A stretch of DNA of 63,975 nt from Candidatus Poribacteria bacterium (GCA_003635255.1 PYJC01000076.1:1-63975); one strand, 5' to 3'. Counted from the stretch's first letter, positions 1 through 9,165 are shown. Notes: generated from the letters alone by a model not told the origin. Made by a program: numbers and translations.

Positions 1-372
1 ACTGGCTATCCGACGAAAGTGCGAGAACTCTCGTGGGATGCCACGAGTCGATACTTGGCTACCGGAGGCAGTCAGGAAGTTACGGTTTGGGATTGTTCCG
101 GTCGCGGACCGGAGGGGACCAGACCCATTACGCTTTCCGGGCATCAGGATTTTCTCAGCGTTGTGCGTTTTCAACATCGCGGAAAACTGCTGGCCTCAGG
201 CGGTGCCGACGGTATGGTCTACGTCTGGCAATTGCGAGGCAGAATGAGTTCTCTGGCAGTTCATGAAGCCGCTCTGGCAGCGGGGGTCACAAGCCTCGTT
301 TGGTCACCGAATGACCAGTATATTGCTGTTGGTGACGAGTCGGGTGGGGTGAGCGTTTTTTCGATAAGTTAA
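1..372 (+). CDS. WD40 repeat protein, C-terminal fragment (5' end outside the window)
   Basis: The reading frame is open from base 1 and ends at 372, so only about 123 C-terminal residues are visible. They hold at least two WD40 blades, with the WD-type ends VTVWDC and VYVWQL and a third partial blade reading SLVWSPNDQYIAVGDESG. WD40 blades build beta-propellers used for protein binding; no enzymatic part is visible. A GTG at 19 could be mistaken for the start, but the frame continues upstream in the same repeat style, so this is a truncation by the window edge. It ends just before an 11-bp perfect hairpin that separates it from the convergent LamG gene. A second WD40 protein lies at 61317-62207. 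Confidence 0.85.
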   Translation, partial: TGYPTKVRELSWDATSRYLATGGSQEVTVWDCSGRGPEGTRPITLSGHQDFLSVVRFQHRGKLLASGGADGMVYVWQLRGRMSSLAVHEAALAAGVTSLVWSPNDQYIAVGDESGGVSVFSIS

Positions 373-452
373 AGTTCAATATTCAAACGGAGTCAGTTGC
401 CCGAATACTTACTTTGATTATATTAACCGAGGGTGGTGCATAAATAGCCTCG

Positions 453-485
453 TAGGGGTGTTTCTTCTAAGCAAAAACACCCCTA
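453..485. repeat. Perfect 11-bp hairpin between convergent genes
   Basis: TAGGGGTGTTT (453-463) is the exact reverse complement of 475-485, with an 11-base loop. It sits between the 3' ends of the WD40 gene and the LamG gene, where a bidirectional terminator would be expected. There is no clear T-run after either arm. It also resembles the other GTAG..CTAC palindromes scattered through this window. Confidence 0.6.
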
Positions 486-522
486 TGATCAAATCAGATA
501 CCACTATTTTGAAGCTGGATCA

Positions 523-1317
523 CTACCGGTGTGCTGTTTTGAGCGCACCCCATACAGTCGCCAACTTTCCGGAAGCACCAACATCAGACGGTTGCTTTCC
601 TGATTGCTCAAGCTCCGCAGCGGTCAAGGGACGATTCCACACCTTCACTTCATCAATCAACCCCTTGTAAAACCGATTCAGATGCTCTCCTACCCAAATC
701 GATTGCCCGCTGTTGATGTCCTTTGTATTGTCATCAACTTCGTCGATCAACTTGCCATCCACATAGAATCTGACCTTTTTTGCTTTCTGGTCTCGGACAC
801 CCGCGAGGAGATGCCATTTGTCATCATTCAGGAAATCCGGAGAACTTATCCCAGCACTATTGGCACGTCCCTTATCCCGAACGCTAAAAGCCATTTTGCC
901 GCGCGTCGCTGGGTTATCGCCAGCGATAGAGACTATCCAAAGCGCATCAGTGCCCGGACGATAGTTCCCGACAATTCCATCATTCTTTGGCGGCTCATCA
1001 TCTGTTTTTACCCACACTTGGACTGTTAGTGAATCGCCAGTGGAAAAGGTAATCGAATCTTCCAGTGGCACTTCAACAAAGGCACTCTTGCCATCAAACT
1101 CCAACGCTTCGCCATGCTTTCCAGCGACCATCTTTGCGGAACCGTTGATCGTTCCATCATTGCCTTCTTCAGACAGATCTTTTGCGGTATCGCCATCAAT
1201 GCTATTTTTATCAAAACTCAGATGCAGCACTAATCCATCCGGAGGATTGGCTTTACTGCACGGTGCAAAACTGATGAGTATACCCATCACTGCGAAAACT
1301 ACAAAAACGCTTTTCAT
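523..1317 (-). CDS. Secreted LamG-domain (concanavalin A-like) protein with TxW tail
   Basis: 264 residues. A signal peptide (residues 1-23, hydrophobic core VFVVFAVMGILISFAP) precedes one LamG/pentraxin-like jelly-roll. Typical signatures are DGLVLHLSFDKNS, GKHGEALEFDGKSAFVEVP, WHLLAGVRD, VRFYVDGKL and FYKGLIDEVKVWNRPLTAAE. Such domains bind carbohydrate or protein outside the cell; the ligand cannot be told. The C-terminus ends GKLATVWGALKTAHR, a tail shared with the three other LamG proteins in the window. The start has a Shine-Dalgarno (AAAAGGAG) in front and a consensus promoter at 1411-1439. It is transcribed alone, after the permease cluster. Confidence 0.85.
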   Translation of the reverse strand: MKSVFVVFAVMGILISFAPCSKANPPDGLVLHLSFDKNSIDGDTAKDLSEEGNDGTINGSAKMVAGKHGEALEFDGKSAFVEVPLEDSITFSTGDSLTVQVWVKTDDEPPKNDGIVGNYRPGTDALWIVSIAGDNPATRGKMAFSVRDKGRANSAGISSPDFLNDDKWHLLAGVRDQKAKKVRFYVDGKLIDEVDDNTKDINSGQSIWVGEHLNRFYKGLIDEVKVWNRPLTAAELEQSGKQPSDVGASGKLATVWGALKTAHR

Positions 1318-1410
1318 GATAGACTCCTTTTGAGAGGTTAGCGAAATATAAAAAGGTTTCGGAACCAGTGAAAATACTCTTAACCGCGTGCGATCACATC
1401 AATTGCGAAG

Positions 1411-1439
1411 ATAATAACAGATTTAACAAAAACTGTCAA
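1411..1439 (-). promoter_or_regulatory. Sigma-70 type promoter for the LamG gene
   Basis: On the minus strand TTGACA (1439-1434) is followed after exactly 17 bases by TATTAT (1416-1411). The start codon is about 95 bases downstream, leaving a moderately long leader. Confidence 0.7.
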
Positions 1440-1450
1440 AAAAAGAGTTC

Positions 1451-2902
1451 TTATTTCAGATCACATTTCAGGAAGGATAACTGTGCTGCGGTAAAGAACA
1501 GGATATTAAAAAGGATCAACAGTCCGATGGGGAAAAGGACGCTTTGATACGAGGGACGCTCTTCAAACCTTGGCACAACGTTCGGATCCACCGGTTTCTG
1601 AGACAAGCCTTCTCTGACAGGATAGATATGTAAACTATCTGGGTCGTTCCTATCCTCTGTTTTGATGAAATCTATAAACGTTTGTCTGTAGCGACGCACC
1701 TGTTTAACGAAATCCATATAACTGACGATCCCAGTGTTTGCGAGTCCCTCCATCGCATATTGGAAGCAGACTATCGGAGAGATTTGGGTGAGTTCGCGGG
1801 CAAGTCGTACCTGCCTCAATTGCTGGTCTACATGTTCATCGGTGATGCGTGTTTTCGTTTCGTATCTTCGCCTGAAGTATGTCGCCCATCGGCGTGTGGC
1901 TGATGGATTATCAGGTGACGGTGCCTCGCTTAGTTTGGTTACCTCCAGCAATTCCATTGGACGAAATTCATCCTCAATGTTCGCTAATTGCGCACGTTTT
2001 CGCGAGGAGACAATCTCTATTGATGGGATAGGATCAAGGGTGCCAACGAAAAGTCCGAGTAAACTCGGAAAGATGAACGCTAAGCATACCCAAGTTAATA
2101 GCAGCCACACCAAACTGGTGATGGCGTTTGATACTCTACTGGAGAAAAACAGCCCCAGAAAAATAAAGATAGAGATATGCAGCGTAAAAAGTCCGACCAT
2201 CCCTAAAATTCTAAGCCAATCACTCGAACTAAACGAAATACTCCCTGAAAGATAGATGACCAGCAGGTTCATGAGGATACCTATTGTGAGAGGCACCATG
2301 AGTGTAAAAAACGTGCCCAGATATTTCGCGAATAGCATCTGCCCTCGGGAAATCTGGTTAGACATCATGAGGCTCAGTGTGCCCTTTGCCCTTTCCCCGG
2401 CAATGGCATCAAAGGTAAACAGAATCACAAAAAAACTTATGAAGATACCGATGAAAACCCAGTCAATTTTGATGAGTGTGGTTGCGTCACTGCCGTGATT
2501 TGAGGGTAGGTATTCAAGTGCCCATAGTTCTCGCCAGCTGTAGGCTGTCGTTACGCCGCCGCCGCGGCCTCCGCCCGCGCTTTCTGACAATGGAACGGAA
2601 CGCGGGATGAGTTCATCAGTCCCATCGGCGCAGAATTTGAACGGACTCGGACGCTTGTAAATCTCACCAGGCCCCCGCATTGCGAGTCGCCCTAAACTTT
2701 CCTGTGCATTGTTTTTGACATACGATAATCTGCTTTCCATCGCGCGATTATACGCGTTGACCTCTTCTCTATACCCGCTATCGCCGAAGCCGTATATGAG
2801 CGCGTTCGCCACCATCAGGAACGGTAGAAGGATTATCATCAAAACGAACCGCAGTGTCATGAGGTTGTGATATATTTCTTTCTTCGCAATCTGCCAAATC
2901 AT
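1451..2902 (-). CDS. ABC-2 type transporter permease (block 1, A-type)
   Basis: 483 residues, inner-membrane protein. TM1 lies at about residues 14-36, followed by a periplasmic loop of about 110 residues containing RGPGEIYKRPSPFKFCADG. Then come about five TM helices (about 150-285), a second large extracytoplasmic part, and a last TM near the C-terminus. The cytoplasmic signature FDAIAGERAKGTL is the coupling segment of ABC-2 permeases of this group. It is paralogous to the permease at 9301-10710, which shares the GPG[EK][IL]YK[RK]PSP..FCA motif. It probably pairs with the adjacent B-type permease as a heterodimer; the ATPase is not in the window. A repeat abuts the start codon, so no Shine-Dalgarno is visible. 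Confidence 0.8.
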   Translation of the reverse strand: MIWQIAKKEIYHNLMTLRFVLMIILLPFLMVANALIYGFGDSGYREEVNAYNRAMESRLSYVKNNAQESLGRLAMRGPGEIYKRPSPFKFCADGTDELIPRSVPLSESAGGGRGGGVTTAYSWRELWALEYLPSNHGSDATTLIKIDWVFIGIFISFFVILFTFDAIAGERAKGTLSLMMSNQISRGQMLFAKYLGTFFTLMVPLTIGILMNLLVIYLSGSISFSSSDWLRILGMVGLFTLHISIFIFLGLFFSSRVSNAITSLVWLLLTWVCLAFIFPSLLGLFVGTLDPIPSIEIVSSRKRAQLANIEDEFRPMELLEVTKLSEAPSPDNPSATRRWATYFRRRYETKTRITDEHVDQQLRQVRLARELTQISPIVCFQYAMEGLANTGIVSYMDFVKQVRRYRQTFIDFIKTEDRNDPDSLHIYPVREGLSQKPVDPNVVPRFEERPSYQSVLFPIGLLILFNILFFTAAQLSFLKCDLK

Positions 2903-2903
2903 T

Positions 2904-3062
2904 TTAATAGTTGTCGGTTAATAGTTGTCAGTTTTCAGTTAAGATGCGTTTTTAATAGTCTTTCCACCTTGGAATATTCCAGAAGGAGGTGAATTGTTAC
3001 CAGAAACCTCTTGTGACTGATAACTGTTAACTGGACACTGACAACTAAAAAAACTGATAACA
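2904..3062. repeat. Intergenic repeat with GTTGTCAGTT / AACTGACAACT arms
   Basis: The left arm (2904-2940) reads in units like AGTTGTCAGTT. The right arm (3011-3062) carries the inverse units ACTGATAACTG and ACTGACAACTA. The same pattern is found at 23499-23612 and 49208-49334. It fills the whole gap between two permease genes. Confidence 0.65.
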
Positions 3063-3069
3063 CTCCTTT

Positions 3070-4569
3070 TCAACTCATATCATACCGGAGGAACGATACG
3101 TATGCGCCCATAAACAAGATAATATTCCACGCCAACAAAATAAAAATATCTCCCGCCGCGCGAGAGAGACTCTCAGAGAGAGTATGATATTGGTGTCGAA
3201 AAACAGGCAGATCTGTGAACTCCGCTTTTCCTTTATCGCTGGAAAACCACGCCCGCTCGGAAAATGCATCTTTACCGGCGAGGTAGTCAACAGCTTGCCG
3301 TTTATAACTTCTCGCCTGCCCGATAAAACCGTTGTAACTTTCCCTATCCGTGCCGGTTATTGCACCGACAGCAAAACGGTACGTGTCCGAGAAAGAGATG
3401 CGCGAAACGTTTCTGGCGAGTTGTCGATTCCGTTCGCTAATATTTTCTCGCCGTTTAAGGATCTCCTCTGCTTTGTTGGCATAGTCAATCCGGAAAGGTT
3501 CTTGATAACCTAATATCTCCTGATATTTGGAGGTGTTCATCTTGTGAATCGGTTTAGGCGTGTAGATCTCTTCAAATCCGATTCCGCCCGCTGTTCTTGT
3601 GTCCATATATAATGACATTTCTCCCTCAGTTATAATCGCGTGGATAGGGTGTTTGTAACCGAATTCCTTGAGGATATGGGCATCCCGTTCTTCCCTGAAA
3701 TCTTCCCATAACTCTCCAATCTGTTGCCGAGTTTCTTCTTCAGGTTGAGGTTTATTGGGTGGGAATTTCGCGACTGCAAATGTTGCCACATTTGAGTGGA
3801 CGATTGTCAGAATTCCCCAGATAAACATAGCGAGTATCAGTGTAGTTGCTGCCGTTCTCGTCCATACAGACAGGAGCAGCCCTAAAAGATAACAGATTGA
3901 CACATATAACAGCGAAACAAGGAGGACTATCACGAGGTGTAGCAGATCCCCAACATCAAAATCGGTAGCAGGAGAGACATAAGCGATAACGATTCCGACA
4001 GTGAAACTCGTCACCACGATTGGAAACAGCGACAACATGCCGCCGAGGTATTTCCCAAGCACGAGTGCATCCCGCGGTACCGGATTGGATAACACCAGTT
4101 TCAGCGTGCCGTCCTCCCGCTCCCCGGAAATCGTATTGTACGCAAACAGGATCGCCAAAGCACTCAGCACGATTTTGAAGACGAAAATGACATCAATGGC
4201 AAGGAAAATTGAGAGGAACGGGTTATCCGACCCCTGTTTCTGTGCCTGTTGCTCCCAAATAGGTATCGCAAGCCGAATACTCACCATATCCGCGCCTGAT
4301 TTTTCTGTGCCGATGTTAAAGATACTGAGCGGGTTCGGCTTTCTGTGTGCCTTCGGGTTAATTTGGCGATAGGTGTCCCACGTTCGTATTTCTTCTTGAT
4401 GTTCCTGTAGGGCAGTGTGATACGCCGATAATCGCTTTTCGTAATCCGCAACCTGAACAAAAACGGCAGTTGCTGTTGACATCAGACAGACGATAAAACC
4501 GATCATGAATCGGGATGTCAAGACATTCGAGACGAATTCTCGCTGGATAATCAGCCAAAGTGTTGTCAT
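3070..4569 (-). CDS. ABC-2 type transporter permease (block 1, B-type)
   Basis: 499 residues. TM1 lies at about 20-42, followed by a periplasmic loop with PNPLSIFNIGTEKS, a TM bundle from about 130 to 270, a large soluble insert of about 170 residues, and a last TM near the end (DIFILLAWNIILFMGAYVSF). The coupling segment is FAYNTISGEREDGTLKLVLSN. It is paralogous to the permease at 10713-12215, with which it shares N-P-L-S-I-F-N-x-G, GSDNPFL and the same loop sizes. The partner downstream is the A-type permease at 1451-2902. The substrate is unknown and no ATPase is seen nearby. Confidence 0.8.
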   Translation of the reverse strand: MTTLWLIIQREFVSNVLTSRFMIGFIVCLMSTATAVFVQVADYEKRLSAYHTALQEHQEEIRTWDTYRQINPKAHRKPNPLSIFNIGTEKSGADMVSIRLAIPIWEQQAQKQGSDNPFLSIFLAIDVIFVFKIVLSALAILFAYNTISGEREDGTLKLVLSNPVPRDALVLGKYLGGMLSLFPIVVTSFTVGIVIAYVSPATDFDVGDLLHLVIVLLVSLLYVSICYLLGLLLSVWTRTAATTLILAMFIWGILTIVHSNVATFAVAKFPPNKPQPEEETRQQIGELWEDFREERDAHILKEFGYKHPIHAIITEGEMSLYMDTRTAGGIGFEEIYTPKPIHKMNTSKYQEILGYQEPFRIDYANKAEEILKRRENISERNRQLARNVSRISFSDTYRFAVGAITGTDRESYNGFIGQARSYKRQAVDYLAGKDAFSERAWFSSDKGKAEFTDLPVFRHQYHTLSESLSRAAGDIFILLAWNIILFMGAYVSFLRYDMS

Positions 4570-4760
4570 AAGTTTATGCTAATTCTAAAAATCCATATCG
4601 TATGCAAGACCTTTATGCTACATGATAAATCAGTTGTCCTCGTTAAACGAACCGCATAGACAAGCAGATTCCCTATTAGATTTTGATCGCTAATTATAAA
4701 GAGGTAGATTTCTAACAAAAAGGTTTAAAAAACGTGAGTTTGATAAATAATTGAATACTT

Positions 4761-4789
4761 TTGTATAAAGAGAACCCTTTTGGTATAAT
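4761..4789 (+). promoter_or_regulatory. Promoter inside the IS remnant
   Basis: TTGTAT (4761-4766), 17 bases, then TATAAT (4784-4789). It lies 38 bases before the ATG of the small transposase fragment and just inside the left inverted repeat. Confidence 0.55.
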
Positions 4790-4827
4790 GACGTTACCAC
4801 AATTCTTTACCCGAAAGGAATTCTCTG

Positions 4828-4941
4828 ATGAGTATCATAACACTTTTCTGTAAAATAGACGGCTTTTTTCTGACACATGAAAAATGGATGGCGACACACT
4901 GTCTATCCGAGGAAACCCTACCCCTACTTTCTAAATTATAA
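4828..4941 (+). pseudogene. Transposase N-terminal fragment (IS982-like style), 37 aa
   Basis: The ATG at 4828 has a good Shine-Dalgarno (GAAAGGAA) and reads 37 codons to a TAA. The start MSIITLFCKIDGFFLTHEKW resembles the N-terminus of IS982/IS4-type DDE transposases (ITLFCKIDDFF... pattern, from memory of the family). The whole catalytic part is missing and the right inverted repeat follows directly, so the peptide is a relic. The family assignment is by resemblance only. Confidence 0.5.
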
Positions 4942-4965
4942 ACTTTTTTCAAACTCACGTTTATT

Positions 4966-5048
4966 AGGACTTACGCATTAAGACGTTATTCGGACGGGCA
5001 CGGCGTGCCTGCAGAACATAGCGGGTGAACGCAAATTGCGTAAGTCCT
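4966..5048. repeat. MITE copy A (AGGACTTACGCA ... TGCGTAAGTCCT), 83 bp
   Basis: The terminal inverted repeats AGGACTTACGCA (4966-4977) and TGCGTAAGTCCT (5037-5048) bound a short interior with the palindrome GGCACGGCGTGCC. Three related copies lie at 12248, 29611 and 59405. It lies only three bases from the IS remnant and just after the 3' end of the FtsX-type permease gene. Confidence 0.75.
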
Positions 5049-5051
5049 GTT

Positions 5052-6326
5052 CTATTCTGTTCGTAAAGATTCAATTGGAGACAATGACGACGCTTTTATT
5101 GCAGGATACAGTCCAAAGAAAATACCTATTGCAGACGAAAATAGAACCGATATTAATATCCATTGTATTGAAATAGCAGCAGGCCAATTTGGAACGATTT
5201 TGACAATCTTAACAGCGAGAAATGCTCCGCCCTCACTCACGAAAACACCAAATCCTACGCCAAATAGACCACCAATACCACACATCACTATTGATTCCAT
5301 TAGAAACTGAAACAGTATATCTATCTGTCTCGCGCCAACCGCCTTTCTCAATCCAATCTCGCGAGTTCGTTCACTGACAGCGACCAACATCATATTCATA
5401 ATTCCGATACCACCGACAAGCAGCGAAAAACCGGCGATGCTTCCCAAAGCAATTTTTATCACAGTGCTGATTTTATCAAGCTGCCGCATGCCAGATTTCA
5501 TATCCCAAGTGACGAAGAAATCATCTTTGTTCCGATGCCGTTTCCGTATTGTTGCTTTGACTTCTTCCATAGCGATTGGAATATCTGATACGTTCTTCGT
5601 TTGAATTGATATCATCTCAATCTTATCGGAACCGGTAAACCGCGCCTGTGTCGTTGTAATAGGGATAAAGATTTGCGTACTCAAACTGAATCCGAACCGA
5701 AGGTATTGTTGCCGAGGCATCATAGTGCCGATAACTGTCATACGTTCCTTTTCTCGATTGTTCCCCGCGCCTCTTGCAATTTTTATCTCTTTCCCTATAG
5801 GCGACTCCTCTCCAAATAGATCTGAAGCAACTTCTGCGCCTAAGACACAAACCTTTGCAGCATTTTCAACGTCTTCATCTGAGATAAAACGCCCTTCTTG
5901 GACTTCCCAATCCATCGCTTCAACATAAGTTGCATTCACACCGTTATAACCGGTGCGGACTTCAGCACCGCCTGAGATTTGGGCAAGAACACCACCCCAC
6001 GCAGGAATACGAGGCATTGTTAGCGTAACAGAAGGGCATTCCGCCTCAATGGCTAAAACATCTTCATACTTGAAGTATTCATTGGAGCGGTTCGCGATCC
6101 AAATATCGCCTACTTTTTTGATGTTTATGCAATACATCGTGAATTGGTTTACGCCGCCCTGTTTCTGAGCCTCTTCAAGCACTATTGTTTTCGCCCCATC
6201 TCCGATGGCGATCATCGCTAACACAGAAGCTACACCGATGATAATACCGAGCATTGTTAACAAGGAACGCAGTTTGTTTGCATAAATTGCAGCGGTGGCG
6301 ATGAATAGACCTTCACGAATACGCAT
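5052..6326 (-). CDS. MacB/FtsX-family ABC transporter permease
   Basis: 424 residues with the MacB layout. TM1 lies at about 20-45 (LLTMLGIIIGVASVLAMIAIGDG), followed by a periplasmic MacB_PCD domain of about 230 residues. The C-terminal FtsX domain has three TMs and the signature GIGIMNMMLVAVSERTREIGLRKAVGA. These proteins couple cytoplasmic ATP hydrolysis to periplasmic work such as mechanotransmission, lipoprotein release or peptide efflux. Neither the MacB ATPase nor a MacA partner is adjacent. It follows the sigma-propeller gene by 40 bases and is probably cotranscribed with it. Confidence 0.88.
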   Translation of the reverse strand: MRIREGLFIATAAIYANKLRSLLTMLGIIIGVASVLAMIAIGDGAKTIVLEEAQKQGGVNQFTMYCINIKKVGDIWIANRSNEYFKYEDVLAIEAECPSVTLTMPRIPAWGGVLAQISGGAEVRTGYNGVNATYVEAMDWEVQEGRFISDEDVENAAKVCVLGAEVASDLFGEESPIGKEIKIARGAGNNREKERMTVIGTMMPRQQYLRFGFSLSTQIFIPITTTQARFTGSDKIEMISIQTKNVSDIPIAMEEVKATIRKRHRNKDDFFVTWDMKSGMRQLDKISTVIKIALGSIAGFSLLVGGIGIMNMMLVAVSERTREIGLRKAVGARQIDILFQFLMESIVMCGIGGLFGVGFGVFVSEGGAFLAVKIVKIVPNWPAAISIQWILISVLFSSAIGIFFGLYPAIKASSLSPIESLRTE

Positions 6327-6366
6327 GTGTTACGATTCTTTGTGGAGTTTGTATGCGGTTAAACCA

Positions 6367-9099
6367 TTATAACGCTGCGCGTTCAAACCGAAGCACACCG
6401 CGATGTTCTGTTCCAACGTAAAACATATCTTCGTCAACGACGAGAGATGTTACAACCCCCGAAATTTCCGGAGCAACTTGTTCCCAAGTGTTTGTATCAC
6501 TTTGTAAGTGATGGATGCCTTCATCGTTGGCACCGTAAACGGCTTCTCCAGCCGTAGCCAACGATTTGATAATAACAGGCACTCCTGATTTATCGGTAAG
6601 CACACGCCAGGTAACGCCATCTTTTGAATTGAAAACGCCTTTGTCGGTTGCGACGTGAACCGCTGAATCCGCAAAGATGACCTGTCCGAAATATTCAATG
6701 GTCAATGGAAGGTTCGGCGTAACGTCGTCCCAATTGTCTCCACCATCAAGCGATTGTAAGAGCCGCCCATCCCGTTTACCAACATAGACAGTTTTCCCCG
6801 ATGCAGCAAGTTTAAAACCGTGCCAAACGTTGTCGCGTGAAAGTTCGATAGTCTCTTCTACACCTGTGTAGAACCATTCAGTTTCACCCAGATTCCATCG
6901 GAAGAGTTTATAGTTATATTCCATGTAGAATGTTTCACCAGTGACAGCGAAGTTGCCCCACAACCCTTCCCACATCAATTCATACGCAAATGGGGAATCT
7001 GCTTGGACTTGTATCAACTGTTTTAAGAAACGTTCTGCCCCAAAATCAGGGTTCTCTTGTATCAACTCGCTTGATAAAGGATCAACTGTAGAAGAAAGGG
7101 TAATTATGACTCCCTGCCCCATTTGCCGTTCGTCTTTGAAATCAAAACTTCTTCCACCTAACACATGGCACATGAGTTTTGTAGAATTAAAAGAGGGAGA
7201 GGTTTCTGAGATCGAACTTAACACACTACCGTCAGCAGATAACCGGAAAATAGCGGTAGAACCGCCCCGTATGCCTTTGGCATAGAGCACCCCATCGGCT
7301 TCTACCACTTGAACAATGCGTGGTGTTTCTTTCGACAAGCGTCTATTAATTTCTAAGCTAAAGTTAACGGCATCCCACGATCTACCGCCATCGGTTGACA
7401 TGACGAGATTTGGGCCTACCCTCGCGTAAAGTGCAGCAGACGCATTTGGTGTGGCATCCGCCGCGAAACTCACCAAACTATCTACACGACTCTCAAACCT
7501 TATATTAAATCGGTGCCATGTTTTACCACCATCGGTAGAGCGATGAATTCCGGTACTTCCACCCGTATAGAACGTCCTTTCGTCCAATGCCACGGTCCTA
7601 CCGACACTAAACTGCATAGGCGTAATACCTGAAGCTTCTATGGAGGTCCAAGTGTCTCCGCTATCAATTGAGCGCGCGACCACACCGTCATCCTTCCCTA
7701 TCAGTAAAAGCGTTGCGCCAGCTGCGAGCAGCGTTATTTGGGGGAGGACACCAATTACGAGCGAAGTATCAGCAGGCGTTATGTCCGCCCATGAATCACC
7801 GCCATCAGCGGATCGGAATATCCACCAAGACCGTTTCTCACTTTCCCACAACTGCTTAAAATTTTCTTCTGGTGTTCCATCACCTTCTAAAATATTCACC
7901 GAGACAGCGATATAGAGATGATCTTCAGACACCACTAAAGCGTTAACATTCACAATGTCATCTACCGGCAATTGTAAGTGTTCCCAAGTGCCCGCGTTAA
8001 GTCGGTAGACCCCAACGGAGGTTGCCGCAAACAGTTTATCGTGCCACACCCGTAATGTGTGAATTCCAGAACGTTCTATTACACGACTGTCCAAGCCGTT
8101 GTTTATGTTTGTCCATGAATTGCCAGCGTCATCAGACCGAAAAATGCCAATATCCAGACATAGATAAAAGGTTTCTTCTATTATCATCAGTTCTCGGATA
8201 TAGCCTTCTGGACAAGGACCGATCGAATGCCATGTCGCTCCGCTGTCAGTTGATGCAAACAATTCATGAGATGAAACAGTATAGAGCGTGTCATTGTGCG
8301 CCACTATAGGACCATTATTATGGCTGTCTTGACGCGGAAAATCGGCGTTGACCAGCTGCCATGCTTCCGCACCCGCTGGCAATTTGTAGATACTCCCATC
8401 TCCTATAACAGTATAGAGCGTCCTGTCTGCAGTCACAGATAGGGTATTTACTGGATGTCGTATGCCGGGTTCGTTTGTTTGAATCCAATTCATAATATCC
8501 TCCATAAGATCGTCTGAACGTTGAAAACCTCCCAAGGTTTGCTGAACTATAGCCTCTTCCTTTATTAACCGCTTTCGGGCGCGATGCAGCCTGCTCTTAA
8601 TCGTGCTCGGCGATATATCCAAAAAATTACCAATTTCTTCACATGTCATTTCACTGAGGTAGTGAAGTGCTACCGCTGTCCGTTCACGGGCTGGTAATTT
8701 TTGAAGGAGATATTCAATGATTTCGCGCTGCTTTTCCGTCGCTAACTTTTCGGTCTGTTCTGCTATATATTGCGCATAGAACAGTGCTTCTATTTCTGCT
8801 TTACTCATCGCTTCCAACGATTGCATCGGGATTCTTTTTTCCTCGAACCATGTGAGGAAGCGGCGGGTGGCAATCATATAAAGCCACCCCGAAAACCTGT
8901 TTGGATCTCTCAACGTACCGAGTTTTTCGTAAGCCCTGAGAAAAGTATCCTGCGTAATCTCTTCGGCGGCGTGGTAATCTCTAACCCGCCGCCAGACGAA
9001 AGCGTGCACCTGTTTCTCATATTTTTTCACGAGAGCAGTGAAAGCAGCTTCGTCGCCACCCAAGATGCGTTCGACGCACTTCGCATCCTCGTTTTTCAT
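6367..9099 (-). CDS. ECF sigma factor fused to an Asp-box (BNR/Ycf48-like) beta-propeller, copy 1
   Basis: 910 residues. Residues about 15-85 are sigma region 2 (AAFTALVKKYEKQ, AAEEITQDTFLRAYEKL, FSGWLYMIATRR). Residues about 130-182 are region 4 (LPARERTAVALHYLSEM, CEEIGNFLDISPSTIKSRLHRARKRL). After a conserved linker (DDLMEDIMNWIQTNEPG), the part from about residue 215 to the end is a beta-propeller with Asp boxes STDSGATW, SDDAGNSW, SADGGDSW, SIDSGDTW, STDGGKTW, STDGGRSW and SLDGGDNW. No signal peptide, TM helix or separate anti-sigma gene is seen, so the propeller is probably cytoplasmic and may act as built-in sensor or inhibitor (inference). It heads a permease block. A paralogue lies at 13898-16696. 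Confidence 0.88.
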   Translation of the reverse strand: MKNEDAKCVERILGGDEAAFTALVKKYEKQVHAFVWRRVRDYHAAEEITQDTFLRAYEKLGTLRDPNRFSGWLYMIATRRFLTWFEEKRIPMQSLEAMSKAEIEALFYAQYIAEQTEKLATEKQREIIEYLLQKLPARERTAVALHYLSEMTCEEIGNFLDISPSTIKSRLHRARKRLIKEEAIVQQTLGGFQRSDDLMEDIMNWIQTNEPGIRHPVNTLSVTADRTLYTVIGDGSIYKLPAGAEAWQLVNADFPRQDSHNNGPIVAHNDTLYTVSSHELFASTDSGATWHSIGPCPEGYIRELMIIEETFYLCLDIGIFRSDDAGNSWTNINNGLDSRVIERSGIHTLRVWHDKLFAATSVGVYRLNAGTWEHLQLPVDDIVNVNALVVSEDHLYIAVSVNILEGDGTPEENFKQLWESEKRSWWIFRSADGGDSWADITPADTSLVIGVLPQITLLAAGATLLLIGKDDGVVARSIDSGDTWTSIEASGITPMQFSVGRTVALDERTFYTGGSTGIHRSTDGGKTWHRFNIRFESRVDSLVSFAADATPNASAALYARVGPNLVMSTDGGRSWDAVNFSLEINRRLSKETPRIVQVVEADGVLYAKGIRGGSTAIFRLSADGSVLSSISETSPSFNSTKLMCHVLGGRSFDFKDERQMGQGVIITLSSTVDPLSSELIQENPDFGAERFLKQLIQVQADSPFAYELMWEGLWGNFAVTGETFYMEYNYKLFRWNLGETEWFYTGVEETIELSRDNVWHGFKLAASGKTVYVGKRDGRLLQSLDGGDNWDDVTPNLPLTIEYFGQVIFADSAVHVATDKGVFNSKDGVTWRVLTDKSGVPVIIKSLATAGEAVYGANDEGIHHLQSDTNTWEQVAPEISGVVTSLVVDEDMFYVGTEHRGVLRFERAAL

Positions 9100-9158
9100 C
9101 TGTAGCCTCCAATCAACAACATTGGCTTATGACCTGTGACAGATATTATAGGCGCGAG

Positions 9159-9165
9159 GGTTGCA
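9159..9165 (-). promoter_or_regulatory. TGCAACC motif, candidate ECF -35 element
   Basis: TGCAACC on the minus strand lies 60-66 bases before the start of sigma-propeller copy 1. The same heptamer lies 58-64 bases before copy 2. ECF promoters often carry an AAC-containing -35 box, so autoregulation is plausible. Confidence 0.4.

Larger units (their letters stand above)
4730..4962. mobile_element. 233-bp insertion sequence remnant with 14-bp terminal inverted repeats
   Basis: AAACGTGAGTTTGA (4730-4743) and its exact reverse complement (4949-4962) bound a 233-base unit that holds a promoter, a ribosome binding site and a 37-codon transposase N-terminus. It looks like an internally deleted IS, effectively a MITE. 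It sits in the gap between the FtsX-type and ABC-2 permease genes. Confidence 0.65.
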
